Source: Mucilaginibacter sp. PAMC 26640 | Lineage (GTDB): Bacteria > Bacteroidota > Bacteroidia > Sphingobacteriales > Sphingobacteriaceae | Assembly: GCA_001596135.1 (NCBI GenBank) | Contig: CP014773.1 | Location: 2,232,001 to 2,296,000 of the forward strand | Length of the DNA stretch: 64,000 nucleotides | Direction: 5' to 3' | Shown here: piece by piece, positions 1 to 8,473 of the stretch | Layout of the letters: each line of letters starts with the position of its first letter | Numbering within the stretch: position 1 is the stretch's first letter | The notes under the pieces: generated by a model | Databases searched by the model: none | Told to the model about the DNA's origin: nothing | Seen by the model: the letters and a program-made list of their open reading frames with translations, nothing else | Program-made: the position numbers and the translations under genes

Positions 1-153
1 TTTTCATACTGGGCACAGATTTGCCTGCTAATATTGTTGTATATCAAAAGCGAATTTTATATTAGTCGATACAACATTGTTTTCTGCCGTGACTAGGCTG
101 CGATCCCTGATTGTCAGTAATAATTTAACGTGTTAATTAATAATAACTGAAAA

Positions 154-582
154 ATGGACAGAAAAGAATTTTTTGCATCAATGGGTGTAGGCGCGGCATC
201 ATTGGCGGTATTAAGCTGCCTGGGCTGTGGCAAAGGCTCCGGCTCTTCAAACGGAACTGCTACAGTGGCACCTGTCGGCGTTGATTTTACATTGGACCTT
301 AGCGCTTCGGCCAATGCCGCTTTAACCGCAAACGGAGGTTATTTAATATCGCATGGTGTTTTGGTGGCCCGTAACGCGGCGGGTAATTTTATGGCGGTAC
401 AGGAATCCTGTACGCATGCAAACTATCCGTTGGTTTACCAGGCTGGAGCCACACGTTTTTATTGCAACAATCACGGTGCTACCTTTACGGAAAAAGGAAT
501 TGTTACCGGGGGGCCAACCAGCAGGTCGCTGGCGGTTTACAGCACAAACCTATCGGGCACATCATTACGTATTTACTCATAA
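154..582 (+). CDS. Rieske [2Fe-2S] domain protein, exported lipoprotein
   Basis: A 142-residue protein with the two Rieske cluster motifs: C86-x-H88 (CTH) and C104-x-x-H107 (CNNH). These would ligate a [2Fe-2S] cluster outside the cytoplasm. The N-terminus starts MDRKEFF and has a short hydrophobic stretch ending in a lipobox-like LSCLGC, so it is probably an anchored lipoprotein. The RKEFF context resembles, but does not fully match, a Tat signal, which would suit export of a prefolded cluster. It is the first gene of a run with 4-16 nt gaps that continues through the thioredoxin, ApbE, DUF4266 and DUF3570 genes. Upstream DNA (1-153) shows no gene. The Rieske fold is clear; the electron partner is unknown. 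Confidence 0.88.
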   Translation: MDRKEFFASMGVGAASLAVLSCLGCGKGSGSSNGTATVAPVGVDFTLDLSASANAALTANGGYLISHGVLVARNAAGNFMAVQESCTHANYPLVYQAGATRFYCNNHGATFTEKGIVTGGPTSRSLAVYSTNLSGTSLRIYS

Positions 583-591
583 AATAAAATC

Positions 592-1031
592 ATGAAACTT
601 TTATTTGTCATATTTTTATCGTTGTTTACAGTCCCTGCCATTCAATGGTCTGGAGATTTCAATTCCGCACAGGCAGCAGCAAAGCAAACGCATAAACTAA
701 TTGTCATCAATTTTTCTGGCAGCGACTGGTGCGGGCCCTGCATCCGTACCCGCAAAGAGATATTGGAGACAAAAGCCTTTGAAGATACGCTACCGATCAC
801 TTGCTGTTGGTCCGCGCTGATTTTCCCCGTCAAAAGAAAAATCAATTACCAAAGGATCAGGTAAAGCGGAACGAGGAACTTGCAGATAAATACAATCCTG
901 ATGGTGAATTCCCGCTTACTTTGCTGGTTGATGAAAATGGAAAGGTTTTAAAAAAATGGGACGGTTTCCCAAATGTAACGCCTCAAAATTTTGTTGATCA
1001 AATTGCGCAGCGTACAAATGCAGCCCGTTGA
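592..1031 (+). pseudogene. Thioredoxin-family exported protein, frameshifted
   Basis: The first frame encodes a signal peptide (MKLLFVIFLSLF...) and a thioredoxin active site SDWCGPC with C47 and C50. It then leaves frame near 785. The second frame continues with the typical thioredoxin C-terminal half, including the cis-Pro region GEFPLTLLVDENGKVL. Adding one T after position 785 (gatac to gattac) restores E-D-Y-A-T-D-H-L-L and a 146-residue protein with no other change, so one base has been lost. This is either a recent inactivating mutation or a sequencing error. The intact product would be a periplasmic thiol-disulfide protein like those seen next to ApbE and DUF3570 genes. The stop lies 4 nt before the chosen apbE start. 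Confidence 0.85.
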
Positions 1032-1035
1032 AACC

Positions 1036-1968
1036 ATGACTGCTGAAACAGTTCACAAACGGGTACTAAAACTGATGGGCAACCGCTTTGAAATAAGCGT
1101 TGTTGCTGATGATCGTATTCGGGCAAATGAACTGATAGATTTGGCAGTTGCCGAGATAAACAGGATAGAGCACTTATTAACCACCTTTAGTGATGATAGC
1201 CAAACCAATCAGGTAAATGCAAACGCAGGGGTTGCCCCGGTTAAGGTGGACCGGGAAGTGTTTGATCTGATTGCCCGCTCACTAAAGATCTCCGAACTTA
1301 CGCAAGGCGCATTTGATATCACCTATGGTTCCATAGATAAAAGTCTCTGGAATTTCGACCTGAATATGAAATCCTTGCCCGATGCTGAAACAGCACAAGC
1401 ATCTGTTAGGCTCATCAATTATAAAAACGTAGTGCTTGATAGCGAAAACACAACGGTGTTTTTAAAGGAAGCCGGCATGCGCATAGGCTTTGGCGGAATA
1501 GGTAAGGGCTATGCAGCGGATAAGGCAAAAGTTATATTACAGCATAATGGGGTGAAAAGTGGCATTGTAAATGCTGCCGGGGACCTGATTACCTGGGGAA
1601 CACGGCCAAATGGTAAGCCCTGGACTATCGCAATTGCCGATCCGGACCAGGAAAATACACCGCTATCTACCTTAAACATAAGTAACATGGCGGTTGCCAC
1701 ATCTGGTAACTATGCCAAATATGTGATCATTGGAGGGAAAAAATATTCTCATACCATCGATCCAAAAACCGGCCTGCCGGTAAGCGGCATAAAAAGCGTA
1801 AGCATTGTTAGCCCAAGCGCTGAATTTGCGGATGCCATGGCTACCCCCGTCACCGTTATGGGAGCCTACGTAGGGCTCAATCTGATAAACCAGCTGCAAA
1901 ATGTAGCCTGCGTAATTGTAACCGACGATAGTAAAATATATACATCAAAAAATATCAATATTAAATAA
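1036..1968 (+). CDS. apbE: FAD:protein FMN transferase (ApbE family)
   Basis: ApbE enzymes take FMN from FAD and attach it through a phosphoester to Ser/Thr of extracytoplasmic redox proteins, using Mg2+. Family landmarks are visible: GGIGKGYAADKAKVIL in the FAD-binding region, VNAAGDLITWGTRPNGKPW, and SGNYAKY...YSHTIDPKTGLPV near the C-terminus. The start at 1036 (MTAETVHKRV) gives 310 residues and a 4-nt gap from the upstream stop. Starts at 1018 or 991 are also open but overlap the thioredoxin gene. No signal peptide or lipobox is evident with any of these starts, although many ApbE proteins are lipoproteins. The window contains no obvious FMN-binding (NqrC-like) acceptor, so the substrate may be a neighbouring gene product. 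Confidence 0.93.
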   Translation: MTAETVHKRVLKLMGNRFEISVVADDRIRANELIDLAVAEINRIEHLLTTFSDDSQTNQVNANAGVAPVKVDREVFDLIARSLKISELTQGAFDITYGSIDKSLWNFDLNMKSLPDAETAQASVRLINYKNVVLDSENTTVFLKEAGMRIGFGGIGKGYAADKAKVILQHNGVKSGIVNAAGDLITWGTRPNGKPWTIAIADPDQENTPLSTLNISNMAVATSGNYAKYVIIGGKKYSHTIDPKTGLPVSGIKSVSIVSPSAEFADAMATPVTVMGAYVGLNLINQLQNVACVIVTDDSKIYTSKNINIK

Positions 1969-1969
1969 A

Positions 1970-2197
1970 ATGAAAAAAATGCCCCCTAAGTTTTTTCTGA
2001 TGCTTGGCGTAGCCGGGCTGCTTGGCCTTGCATCCTGTACAGCGGTTAAGCCTTACCAAAAAAACCGTTTAAACGATTCAGAAATGGATCTGACTGCCCG
2101 TAAATCTCAAAAGTTCGAGCAAAGTTTCCAGCTATACCGCGAAGGTGGTTCTGGTGCTAATGGTGGTAAAAGCGGCGGTGGCTGCGGGTGTAATTAA
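1970..2197 (+). CDS. DUF4266 small lipoprotein with Gly/Cys-rich tail
   Basis: A 75-residue protein. It has a signal peptide with lipobox LGLASC (lipidated C23), a short charged middle (LNDSEMDLTARKSQKFEQ), and a Gly-rich tail ending GGGCGCN with C72 and C74. This architecture matches the DUF4266 family. The start lies 2 nt after the apbE stop and the gene is followed 16 nt later by the DUF3570 gene, so all are probably cotranscribed. The paired terminal cysteines could bind a metal, form a disulfide handled by the neighbouring thioredoxin, or carry a modification. Function is unknown; the middle segment contains Ser and Thr that could be tested as ApbE acceptors. Confidence 0.85.
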   Translation: MKKMPPKFFLMLGVAGLLGLASCTAVKPYQKNRLNDSEMDLTARKSQKFEQSFQLYREGGSGANGGKSGGGCGCN

Positions 2198-2212
2198 TTT
2201 TAGGATATCTAA

Positions 2213-3436
2213 ATGAGAAAAATATATTTAGGTGTGCTTGCCCTTTATTTGGGTATCTTATCGTCACACGCACAAACCAAACCGCAACCAGCAAAAGACT
2301 CTACCAATTATGAGTCGAGAAAGCTTAAAATCGATGAGATCAACTTCGTATCTGCCTATTATCACCAGGATGGTAACAACTCGGCTGTAACGGGTGGTAT
2401 CGGTACCGAAAAACTAACCGATTTTGCCAATACGCTCGATCTGCAGATGTCCCGTTATAGCAAAACCGGCAAAAAGCATACCTTCAATTTCGAGTTGGGC
2501 GTAGATCATTACACCTCGGCATCATCAGATAAGATAGATCCCTACAGCCTATCTTCTGCGTCAATGCAGGATACCCGTATATACCCCTCTCTCAACTGGA
2601 CAATATCTAACGATAAAACCGGCAATGCATTTGGTGTCACTGCTTCTTACTCGCATGAGTTTGATTACCAGTCATTCGGGGGCGGAATTAACCTAACCCG
2701 ATTATCGAAAAATAAAAACACGCAGTTTGATTTTAAAGCTAATGTTTTTTTAGATACCTGGAAAGTTATCCTGCCGGTTGAACTACGCCCGCCCGGTTAC
2801 GGATCGGGTTCTGAAAAGGATGATAATCGCCCGGTAGACTACAAGCCTCGTAACTCCTTCAGTACATCGTTTTCGCTATCGCAGGTGCTTACCAGCAGGC
2901 TGCAGGCCGCTTTAATTGTAGAGCCATCTTACCAGCACGGGTTGCTGGCTACCAAATATCAGCGCGATTATTTTACAGACGGATCTGCACGGGTAGAAAA
3001 CCTGCCGGATAACCGCTACAAATTGCCTATCGGTTTAAGATTTAACTACTTTTTAGATGACCATTTTATCATCCGCACCTTTTACAGGTATTATATGGAC
3101 AACTGGGGAATACGTGCCCATACCGCCGAAATAGAAATCCCGGTGAAACTGACCTCCTTTGTCTCTGTTAGTCCGTTTTACCGTTACAATACCCAGGTTG
3201 GTACCCGGTATTTTGCGCCATATGGCCAGCATAATCCTAACGCACAATTTTACACAAGCGATTATGACCTCTCCAGCCTGCATAGCAATTTTGTAGGAGC
3301 AAATATCAGGTTGTCGCCTCCAAATGGTGTGTTTGGATCAGAACACTTTAGTTCGCTGGAGCTGCGTGCCGGGCATTATATGCGATCCACAGGTTTAAAT
3401 TCAAATATTGTAACGCTGGCGATGAAATTTAAATAA
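2213..3436 (+). CDS. DUF3570 outer-membrane beta-barrel protein
   Basis: A 407-residue protein with a signal peptide (about residues 1-21, cleaved near SHAQT) followed by alternating amphipathic strands, many aromatic-rich turns, and a C-terminal strand ending in VTLAMKFK, as in outer-membrane barrels. It matches the DUF3570 family, whose genes I recall near ApbE, thioredoxin and DUF4266 genes in several phyla. It is the last gene of the operon and is followed by a strong terminator. It may export or present the DUF4266 lipoprotein, or conduct a cofactor or metal across the outer membrane; these roles are inference only. Confidence 0.85.
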   Translation: MRKIYLGVLALYLGILSSHAQTKPQPAKDSTNYESRKLKIDEINFVSAYYHQDGNNSAVTGGIGTEKLTDFANTLDLQMSRYSKTGKKHTFNFELGVDHYTSASSDKIDPYSLSSASMQDTRIYPSLNWTISNDKTGNAFGVTASYSHEFDYQSFGGGINLTRLSKNKNTQFDFKANVFLDTWKVILPVELRPPGYGSGSEKDDNRPVDYKPRNSFSTSFSLSQVLTSRLQAALIVEPSYQHGLLATKYQRDYFTDGSARVENLPDNRYKLPIGLRFNYFLDDHFIIRTFYRYYMDNWGIRAHTAEIEIPVKLTSFVSVSPFYRYNTQVGTRYFAPYGQHNPNAQFYTSDYDLSSLHSNFVGANIRLSPPNGVFGSEHFSSLELRAGHYMRSTGLNSNIVTLAMKFK

Positions 3437-3457
3437 GATACCAATAGGATGAGGAAA

Positions 3458-3486
3458 AGCGGGGCTCAACCAGCTCCGCTTTTTTA
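3458..3486 (+). terminator. Rho-independent terminator of the redox operon
   Basis: A 9-bp stem (AGCGGGGCT / AGCTCCGCT, including one G-U pair) closes a 5-nt CAACC loop and runs into a T tract, 21 nt after the DUF3570 stop. It could also help terminate the convergent minus-strand gene ending at 3572. Confidence 0.85.
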
Positions 3487-3571
3487 TTTTTCTAGAGGAA
3501 TTGATTGGTATAATTTTTTAAGGTTTTGCAATAGGTGTTCAAGGTTTTTTATGTTAAATACTTCAGCAAAG

Positions 3572-3889
3572 TTAGCCTCTTAAAGTCTGTGAGGGTAAAG
3601 CCCTGTAAGCAAACTTATTACTTATGATATGTATCTTCTCGATCAATCCTGCATCTACAGCCTCTTTAAGCCGGTTGTAAAAAGAGCTGATACTCATTTT
3701 GAAGCCTTTTTGAGAAAGTGCTGACCAGAGAAATTCTGCATCAGCGGTCTCCTTCGTATCATTAATTATTTCTACAATTAATGCAATGATCCTGCTATGG
3801 GCTATTTGTTTACTGGTTAATTTAGACCTGGACGACCTGAAAGTTTGCGATTGTCTATCCATCACACGATTAATTTTCGTTTCGGCCAC
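3572..3889 (-). CDS. Fur-like winged-helix regulator, short form
   Basis: A 105-residue protein. Residues 50-98 fit the DNA-binding half of Fur-family proteins: ADAEFLWSALSQKGFKMSIS then SFYNRLKEAVDAGLIEKI, equivalent to the helix-turn-helix and wing of Fur. The metal-binding dimerization half, with its His/Cys ligands, is absent, so it cannot sense metal in the usual Fur way. Its start overlaps the end of the upstream cytochrome b gene by 20 nt, so the two are probably translated from one mRNA. It could be a local regulator of the cytochrome or of the facing redox operon. Assignment to the Fur superfamily rests on the pattern of the helices only. Confidence 0.65.
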   Translation of the reverse strand: MAETKINRVMDRQSQTFRSSRSKLTSKQIAHSRIIALIVEIINDTKETADAEFLWSALSQKGFKMSISSFYNRLKEAVDAGLIEKIHIISNKFAYRALPSQTLRG

Positions 3890-4547
3890 CGTTGATCATG
3901 TCTGATACGATGCCTTTGCCTTCTTTGCGTTCGGCCATTAACACGCCTGCTATATGTACCAAAATAAATGCAATGATCAGATACATGCAAAATCCATGAA
4001 CTTCTTTTACAGCATGCCTGATAGATTTATAAGCGGCAAAAGCGTCCTCAAAAGCAAGGAACAAACCAGTAATAACCATGATAATAAGCAGCACATAAAA
4101 TACCGAGTAGATAGCTTTTACGGTAAGTTCATGCCTTGCCAGTTCGCGCTCTTTTTTAATGGTTTTATACTGATGGTAAGCCGTATTTATTTTTCGGATA
4201 AACTTTTGATCGGCTAATTGAAAAAACTCCAGTACCAGTCTAAAAAGAAGCAAGGCTGCAAGTGCATAGCCAAAATAAATATGTATTCCCCATACACTAT
4301 CGCTTAAAACATGAGCTACAGACCTTGTTTGCTCGTCGCTTAACTTAGCTCCCGATTTTTCAAATTCGGTTTTCATTAGCTCAGCGGTGGTGTGGTCGTC
4401 TGTAATGGTTGCATTAATAGCAACGGTAATCAGCGATCCGCTTATTCCAATTAAATTTATCCAATGCCATAAGCGTAGCGGCGATGAAAATCGTTTAATC
4501 TTTGAGGGCTGCTGCACATCATGCCTGATAGGTTCGATAATAGCCAT
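3870..4547 (-). CDS. Cytochrome b/b6-type membrane protein (cytochrome b561 / Ni-Fe hydrogenase b-subunit superfamily)
   Basis: A 225-residue protein with four membrane segments. Histidines occur at positions typical of di-haem b-type cytochromes: LRLWHW at the first helix, HIYFGYAL at the second, and VHGFCMYLIIAFILVHIAG near the C-terminus. Such proteins pass electrons between the quinone pool and periplasmic partners. The gene reads away from the two-component system at 4733 and overlaps the downstream Fur-like gene. Its closeness to Rieske, thioredoxin and ApbE genes suggests it may feed electrons to that cassette (inference). Confidence 0.82.
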   Translation of the reverse strand: MAIIEPIRHDVQQPSKIKRFSSPLRLWHWINLIGISGSLITVAINATITDDHTTAELMKTEFEKSGAKLSDEQTRSVAHVLSDSVWGIHIYFGYALAALLLFRLVLEFFQLADQKFIRKINTAYHQYKTIKKERELARHELTVKAIYSVFYVLLIIMVITGLFLAFEDAFAAYKSIRHAVKEVHGFCMYLIIAFILVHIAGVLMAERKEGKGIVSDMINGGRNEN

Positions 4548-4640
4548 AGGGTATAAAGTTTAAATATTAAAAGTAGTAGCCAATACTGAAGTAAAACTGA
4601 ATTAAGCCTGGGTTAATGTTATTATGCGTGTTTAAAGTTT

Positions 4641-4657
4641 GAATACAGATTGTATTC
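4641..4657. promoter_or_regulatory. Inverted repeat in divergent promoter region
   Basis: A perfect 7-bp inverted repeat, GAATACA-GAT-TGTATTC, sits between the divergent cytochrome b and response-regulator genes. A second short one, GTAAC-TAGC-GTTAC, is at 4669-4682. Both are sized like binding sites for dimeric regulators, perhaps the response regulator itself or the Fur-like protein. No direct evidence links either to a protein. Confidence 0.45.
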
Positions 4658-4732
4658 AGATTAATTGGGTAACTAGCGTTACTTTTATTAAAGATAAATG
4701 TATGCTTTTTAAACGCGTAAATTTAAAGCACT

Positions 4733-5410
4733 GTGAAGATACTTATAGTTGAAGATGAACAAGGCCTGCGCGATAATATGCTCAGCTATTTAAGCGGTGA
4801 CAACAACGTTTGCGAAAGCTGCGGCAACCTGGCAGCAGCTACGGCTAAACTGGCCAGTTATAGCTATGACTTTGTTTTATTGGATATTGGCTTGCCGGAT
4901 GGTGAGGGCTTTACACTACTGCGTTACCTTAAGGATGAAATGCGAAGTGAAGCAGTGATTATCATTTCTGCCAGGAACTCGTTAGACGACAGGATAAAAG
5001 GATTGGATATTGGCGCGGATGATTACCTGGTGAAACCATTTCACCTGGCCGAGTTAAAGGCGCGTATTTTCGCGGTATTTCGGCGGAAAGCCAGCAACAG
5101 TAATAACAAACTTGTTTTTAACGAAATTGCTATCGATCTTAATGGGCGTACGGTTACCATAAATGGTACTGAAATGGTATTAACCCGGAAGGAATACGAT
5201 ATGTTATTGTACCTTATTGCCAACAAAGGCAAGGTGGTGGCTAAAACTGCCATTGCAGAACACCTTTGGGGCGATGAAATGGATATGCATGACAACTTCG
5301 ATTTTTTGTACTCTCATGTAAAAAATCTTCGCAAGAAAATTCTCGATCTTACGACTAACGATTATCTGAAATCGGTTTATGGCATTGGATATAAGTTTAC
5401 CGATAGATGA
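4733..5410 (+). CDS. OmpR/PhoB-family response regulator
   Basis: A 225-residue two-domain regulator. The receiver domain (about 1-115) has the acidic pair E7/D8, the phospho-acceptor region DFVLLDIGLPDGEG, and the switch Lys in GADDYLVKPFHLAEL. The C-terminal winged helix (about 130-225) ends SHVKNLRKKI...VYGIGYKF, typical of OmpR DNA-binding domains. It starts GTG at 4733 and overlaps the kinase gene by 4 nt (ATGA). It is very similar to the regulator at 16524-17210, so the two pairs are paralogues. Its target may be the adjacent cytochrome or transporter gene. Confidence 0.95.
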   Translation: MKILIVEDEQGLRDNMLSYLSGDNNVCESCGNLAAATAKLASYSYDFVLLDIGLPDGEGFTLLRYLKDEMRSEAVIIISARNSLDDRIKGLDIGADDYLVKPFHLAELKARIFAVFRRKASNSNNKLVFNEIAIDLNGRTVTINGTEMVLTRKEYDMLLYLIANKGKVVAKTAIAEHLWGDEMDMHDNFDFLYSHVKNLRKKILDLTTNDYLKSVYGIGYKFTDR

Positions 5411-6657
5411 AACTGGCAGCTCATTATAACAGGGTAAATATTATCGCCACGCTTTCCGTTTTAGTTTTCGGTGCAATAATCTATTATTTTGCCATTAACC
5501 AGATTGCTACCAAATTACTGGATGATCATCTATCAGAAGAAGTATCGGAGGTTTTAGGCTATATCGATGCCAACCAAAGGTTACCCAAAGAGGCAGATTT
5601 TGATGAAGACCAAACCCGGTTTTATAAAGTAAACGGCAAGCCCCTGCCTACCAGGTTTTACGATACGGTTTATATTAAAACAAAATTAGTAAGTAACCGG
5701 TCGGGCAGGGCAGTAGAAGGCAGTGTGCTGTTCAAAGGCGATTTGTACAGGTTTACCATCATTATATCTAAAGAGGGAACAGAGAATTTTGTGCAGATCA
5801 TCGCAATGATCACATTGGCACTGATGCTCGGGCTTTTCCTGATTTTATTTTTAACCAACAGATACCTGCTCAACGGCTTGTGGCAGCCCTTCTATAAAAC
5901 CCTAGGTCAGTTAAAAGCTTTCAACATAGAAGCGCCTGCTAAATTTTTAGGCGGCAACACAAAAGTCGACGAATTTAAAGAACTGGATAACGCTGTTTAT
6001 ATCATGACGAACCGCGTTGCAAGCGATTATCAAAATCTCAAGCAATTTACCGAGAACGCATCGCACGAGATGATGACGCCGCTCTCGGTTATTACCGCTA
6101 AACTGGATACGCTGATACAGGACGAAACGCTGCAACAAGAGCAATTTGAACAGATTACTGATATTTACAGTGCTGCGGGTAAATTGGCAAGGCTTAGTCA
6201 ATCGCTGCTGTTGCTGGTTAAAATAGAAAACGACCAAATTGCTGATATCGAGCGATTAGATCTGGAACAGCTTGTAAACGAAAAGCTAAAGCAGTTTCAG
6301 GAATTATTCGCCTCTAAAGTCATCATCATAAATGTTTCGCTAGCAAATAAAGAGGTGCAAGCCAGCAGATACCTGGTAGATATCTTGCTGAACAATTTGT
6401 TCAGTAATGCGGTGAGGCATAATGTCAACGGGGGGAGGTTGAATATCTATCTGAACAGCGGACAGCTCATTTTTCAGAACCAGGGAACGGCAACTGCGCT
6501 CGACGGCGAAAAGATTTTTGATCGTTTTCAAAAAGGTAATAGTTCAGAAGGGGTGGGGCTGGGTTTAACCATTGTTAAAAATATCTGCCATTCTTACGGA
6601 TGGAAACTGGCGTATAAATACACCGATGGACTTCACACCTTTATTATTCAATTTTAA
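5407..6657 (+). CDS. Sensor histidine kinase of two-component system 1
   Basis: A 416-residue membrane kinase. A first membrane helix spans about residues 14-34, a short periplasmic domain follows, and the second helix is at about 130-155. The phospho-acceptor box is FTENASHEMMTPLSVI; an N-box lies in LLNNLFSNAVRH, and a G-box in SSEGVGLGLTIVKNICHSYG. The small sensor loop and the sequence VKLxxxYNRVNI near the start are shared with the kinase at 15284-16537. The signal is unknown. The gene ends 24 nt before a VIT-type metal transporter, which may be cotranscribed. Confidence 0.95.
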   Translation: MKLAAHYNRVNIIATLSVLVFGAIIYYFAINQIATKLLDDHLSEEVSEVLGYIDANQRLPKEADFDEDQTRFYKVNGKPLPTRFYDTVYIKTKLVSNRSGRAVEGSVLFKGDLYRFTIIISKEGTENFVQIIAMITLALMLGLFLILFLTNRYLLNGLWQPFYKTLGQLKAFNIEAPAKFLGGNTKVDEFKELDNAVYIMTNRVASDYQNLKQFTENASHEMMTPLSVITAKLDTLIQDETLQQEQFEQITDIYSAAGKLARLSQSLLLLVKIENDQIADIERLDLEQLVNEKLKQFQELFASKVIIINVSLANKEVQASRYLVDILLNNLFSNAVRHNVNGGRLNIYLNSGQLIFQNQGTATALDGEKIFDRFQKGNSSEGVGLGLTIVKNICHSYGWKLAYKYTDGLHTFIIQF

Positions 6658-6680
6658 ACAGGTTTATTTTACTCAAAGAT

Positions 6681-7376
6681 ATGCATACGCAAACCGAAAA
6701 ACATTTTATTACCAGAAGCGGCTGGCTGCGTGCAGCCGTATTGGGTGCTAATGACGGCATCCTTTCTACCACCAGCCTTGCAATAGGTATTGCCGCGGCC
6801 AGCCAAACCAGGAACCCAATTGTGCTTGCCGCCATTGCCGGCGTAGTAGCGGGTGCCTTATCCATGGCTGCGGGGGAGTACGTTTCTGTTAGTTCACAAG
6901 CGGATGTAGAAGCTTCCGATCTGGAAAGAGAAAAACTGGAACTAGCTACCATGCCTGAATCTGAACTGGAGGAACTGGCCAAAATTTACGAAGGCAGGGG
7001 CCTGACAGAGGAACTGGCGAAGGAGGTTGCCGTACAGCTAACAGCGCACGATGCCTTAGAAGCTCACGCGCGGGATGAGTTGGGGATTAACGAATTTACC
7101 CAGGCCCAGCCGCTTACTGCGGCGCTGACGTCTGCGCTTGCCTTTACTGTGGGAGGCGCGCTGCCGGTGCTTGTGTCTTTTTTTGCCCCGGTAAAAGAAA
7201 TGATCTACTACCAGTACGGGTTCTCTATTTTATTTTTAGCTTTTTCAGGTGCAGTCGCATCCAGCGCGGGTGGCTCGGGTATGCTTAAATCAATTGTCCG
7301 CATTTGTATTTGGGGAACGTTTGCAATGGGGATGTCGGCCTTGGTGGGTCATTTGTTTGGCGTGCAAACACCATAA
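6681..7376 (+). CDS. VIT1/CCC1-family Fe2+/Mn2+ transporter
   Basis: A 231-residue protein of the VIT family, which exports iron or manganese from the cytosol using a proton gradient. Visible family features are AAVLGANDGILSTTSLAIG in helix 1, SMAAGEYVSVSSQADVEASD leading into a long charged cytosolic segment (about 75-140) rich in Glu for metal binding, and two or three C-terminal helices. Its length is typical. The 24-nt gap from the kinase gene suggests a shared transcript and that the two-component system may respond to metal or redox stress. Confidence 0.92.
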   Translation: MHTQTEKHFITRSGWLRAAVLGANDGILSTTSLAIGIAAASQTRNPIVLAAIAGVVAGALSMAAGEYVSVSSQADVEASDLEREKLELATMPESELEELAKIYEGRGLTEELAKEVAVQLTAHDALEAHARDELGINEFTQAQPLTAALTSALAFTVGGALPVLVSFFAPVKEMIYYQYGFSILFLAFSGAVASSAGGSGMLKSIVRICIWGTFAMGMSALVGHLFGVQTP

Positions 7377-7403
7377 ATGTAGCCCTGCCCGGTTTTTAAT
7401 ATT

Positions 7404-8399
7404 TTACCATTGCAGTTCTGCATCTAACAACCTGGTTTCAAAGTCCTCTATCGGGAATTTGCTGGTAATTATTTTGATGAGCATCTCTGCAGCTATTTCG
7501 CCCATTTCAAAAGCGCGTTGCCTCACAATGGAAATTTGCGGGTGCAAAAGGTCTATCACATCAGAATTGGAGAAACCTATAATGGGTAGGTTTAAATGGG
7601 CCGGAAGTTTTTTAAAAGCTCGTAAGCTGGCCGTACTTAACCTGTCGCTGGCAATAAACATCGCATCTGGCTGGTAGTTTAAAAGCTTTTTTATTTCGGC
7701 TTCAACCTCCTGCTTATCCCTGCCGCCGGCGTGGCAGTAACTCACCAGGTCTTCATTAAGTTCAACGCCGTGTTCTTGCAGTGCTTTTTTATAGCCGTTT
7801 AACCTTTCAATGGTGATTGATAAATGCGGAGCGTTAGCCAGGTGAGCTATCCTGCCGTACCCTTTACTCAGGAGCAGATTGGTTGCATCGTAAGATGCTT
7901 TAAAGTTATCCGTAGTGACTTTATAGGTATCGATAGTATCTACAATGCGGTCAAAAAAAACAATGGGCAGGCCCTTATGATGCAGATCTGCAATGTGGCT
8001 GTAATCTGTGGTTTGTGCAGACATTGATATCAGTAAACCATCTACAGATCTGTTAGCCAGGTGCTCTATATTGACCAATTCACGCTCGTATGAATCATGG
8101 CTTTGCGAAATGATGATGTTGTAGCCGTTTTTGTAGGCAACCGATTCGATGCCGTTTATTGTTTGAGCAAAAAAGCTGTTTGCTACATCCGCCACCATCA
8201 CCCCTATGGAATAACTCTGTTTATTGCGCAAACTAAGTGCTATTGGGTTAGAATGATAGTTTATTTTAGTGGCATAATCCAGAATCGTCTTCTTGGTTTT
8301 TGCTCCAATTTCATGGCTGTCACGCAATGCCCTCGAAACAGTAGACGGCGATACGGATAATGCAAGGGCGATATCTTTGATAGTAGCAGCTTTAAACAT
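7404..8399 (-). CDS. LacI-family transcriptional regulator
   Basis: A 331-residue repressor. The N-terminal helix-turn-helix is IKDIALALSVSPSTVSRAL, followed by the hinge and a periplasmic-binding-protein-like effector domain (about 60-325) with landmarks IGVMVADVANSFF and DGLLISMSA. It faces the GH2 gene across a 276-bp intergenic region that holds a candidate operator, so it probably controls that enzyme in response to a sugar. Length is standard for the family. Confidence 0.95.
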   Translation of the reverse strand: MFKAATIKDIALALSVSPSTVSRALRDSHEIGAKTKKTILDYATKINYHSNPIALSLRNKQSYSIGVMVADVANSFFAQTINGIESVAYKNGYNIIISQSHDSYERELVNIEHLANRSVDGLLISMSAQTTDYSHIADLHHKGLPIVFFDRIVDTIDTYKVTTDNFKASYDATNLLLSKGYGRIAHLANAPHLSITIERLNGYKKALQEHGVELNEDLVSYCHAGGRDKQEVEAEIKKLLNYQPDAMFIASDRLSTASLRAFKKLPAHLNLPIIGFSNSDVIDLLHPQISIVRQRAFEMGEIAAEMLIKIITSKFPIEDFETRLLDAELQW

Positions 8400-8455
8400 G
8401 ATTACCGGGATAGATGTACTTTCAAAACTAACATTAAAGTTTTTAAAACGGCTTT

Positions 8456-8473
8456 AAACGTTTGGCAACGTTT
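8456..8473. promoter_or_regulatory. Candidate LacI-type operator
   Basis: Two copies of the palindromic hexamer AACGTT, 10 bp apart (8457-8462 and 8467-8472), lie 58 bp upstream of the LacI start and in front of the GH2 gene. LacI-family sites usually centre on a CG step within an A/T-flanked palindrome, as here. Binding by the neighbouring regulator is inferred. Confidence 0.5.
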
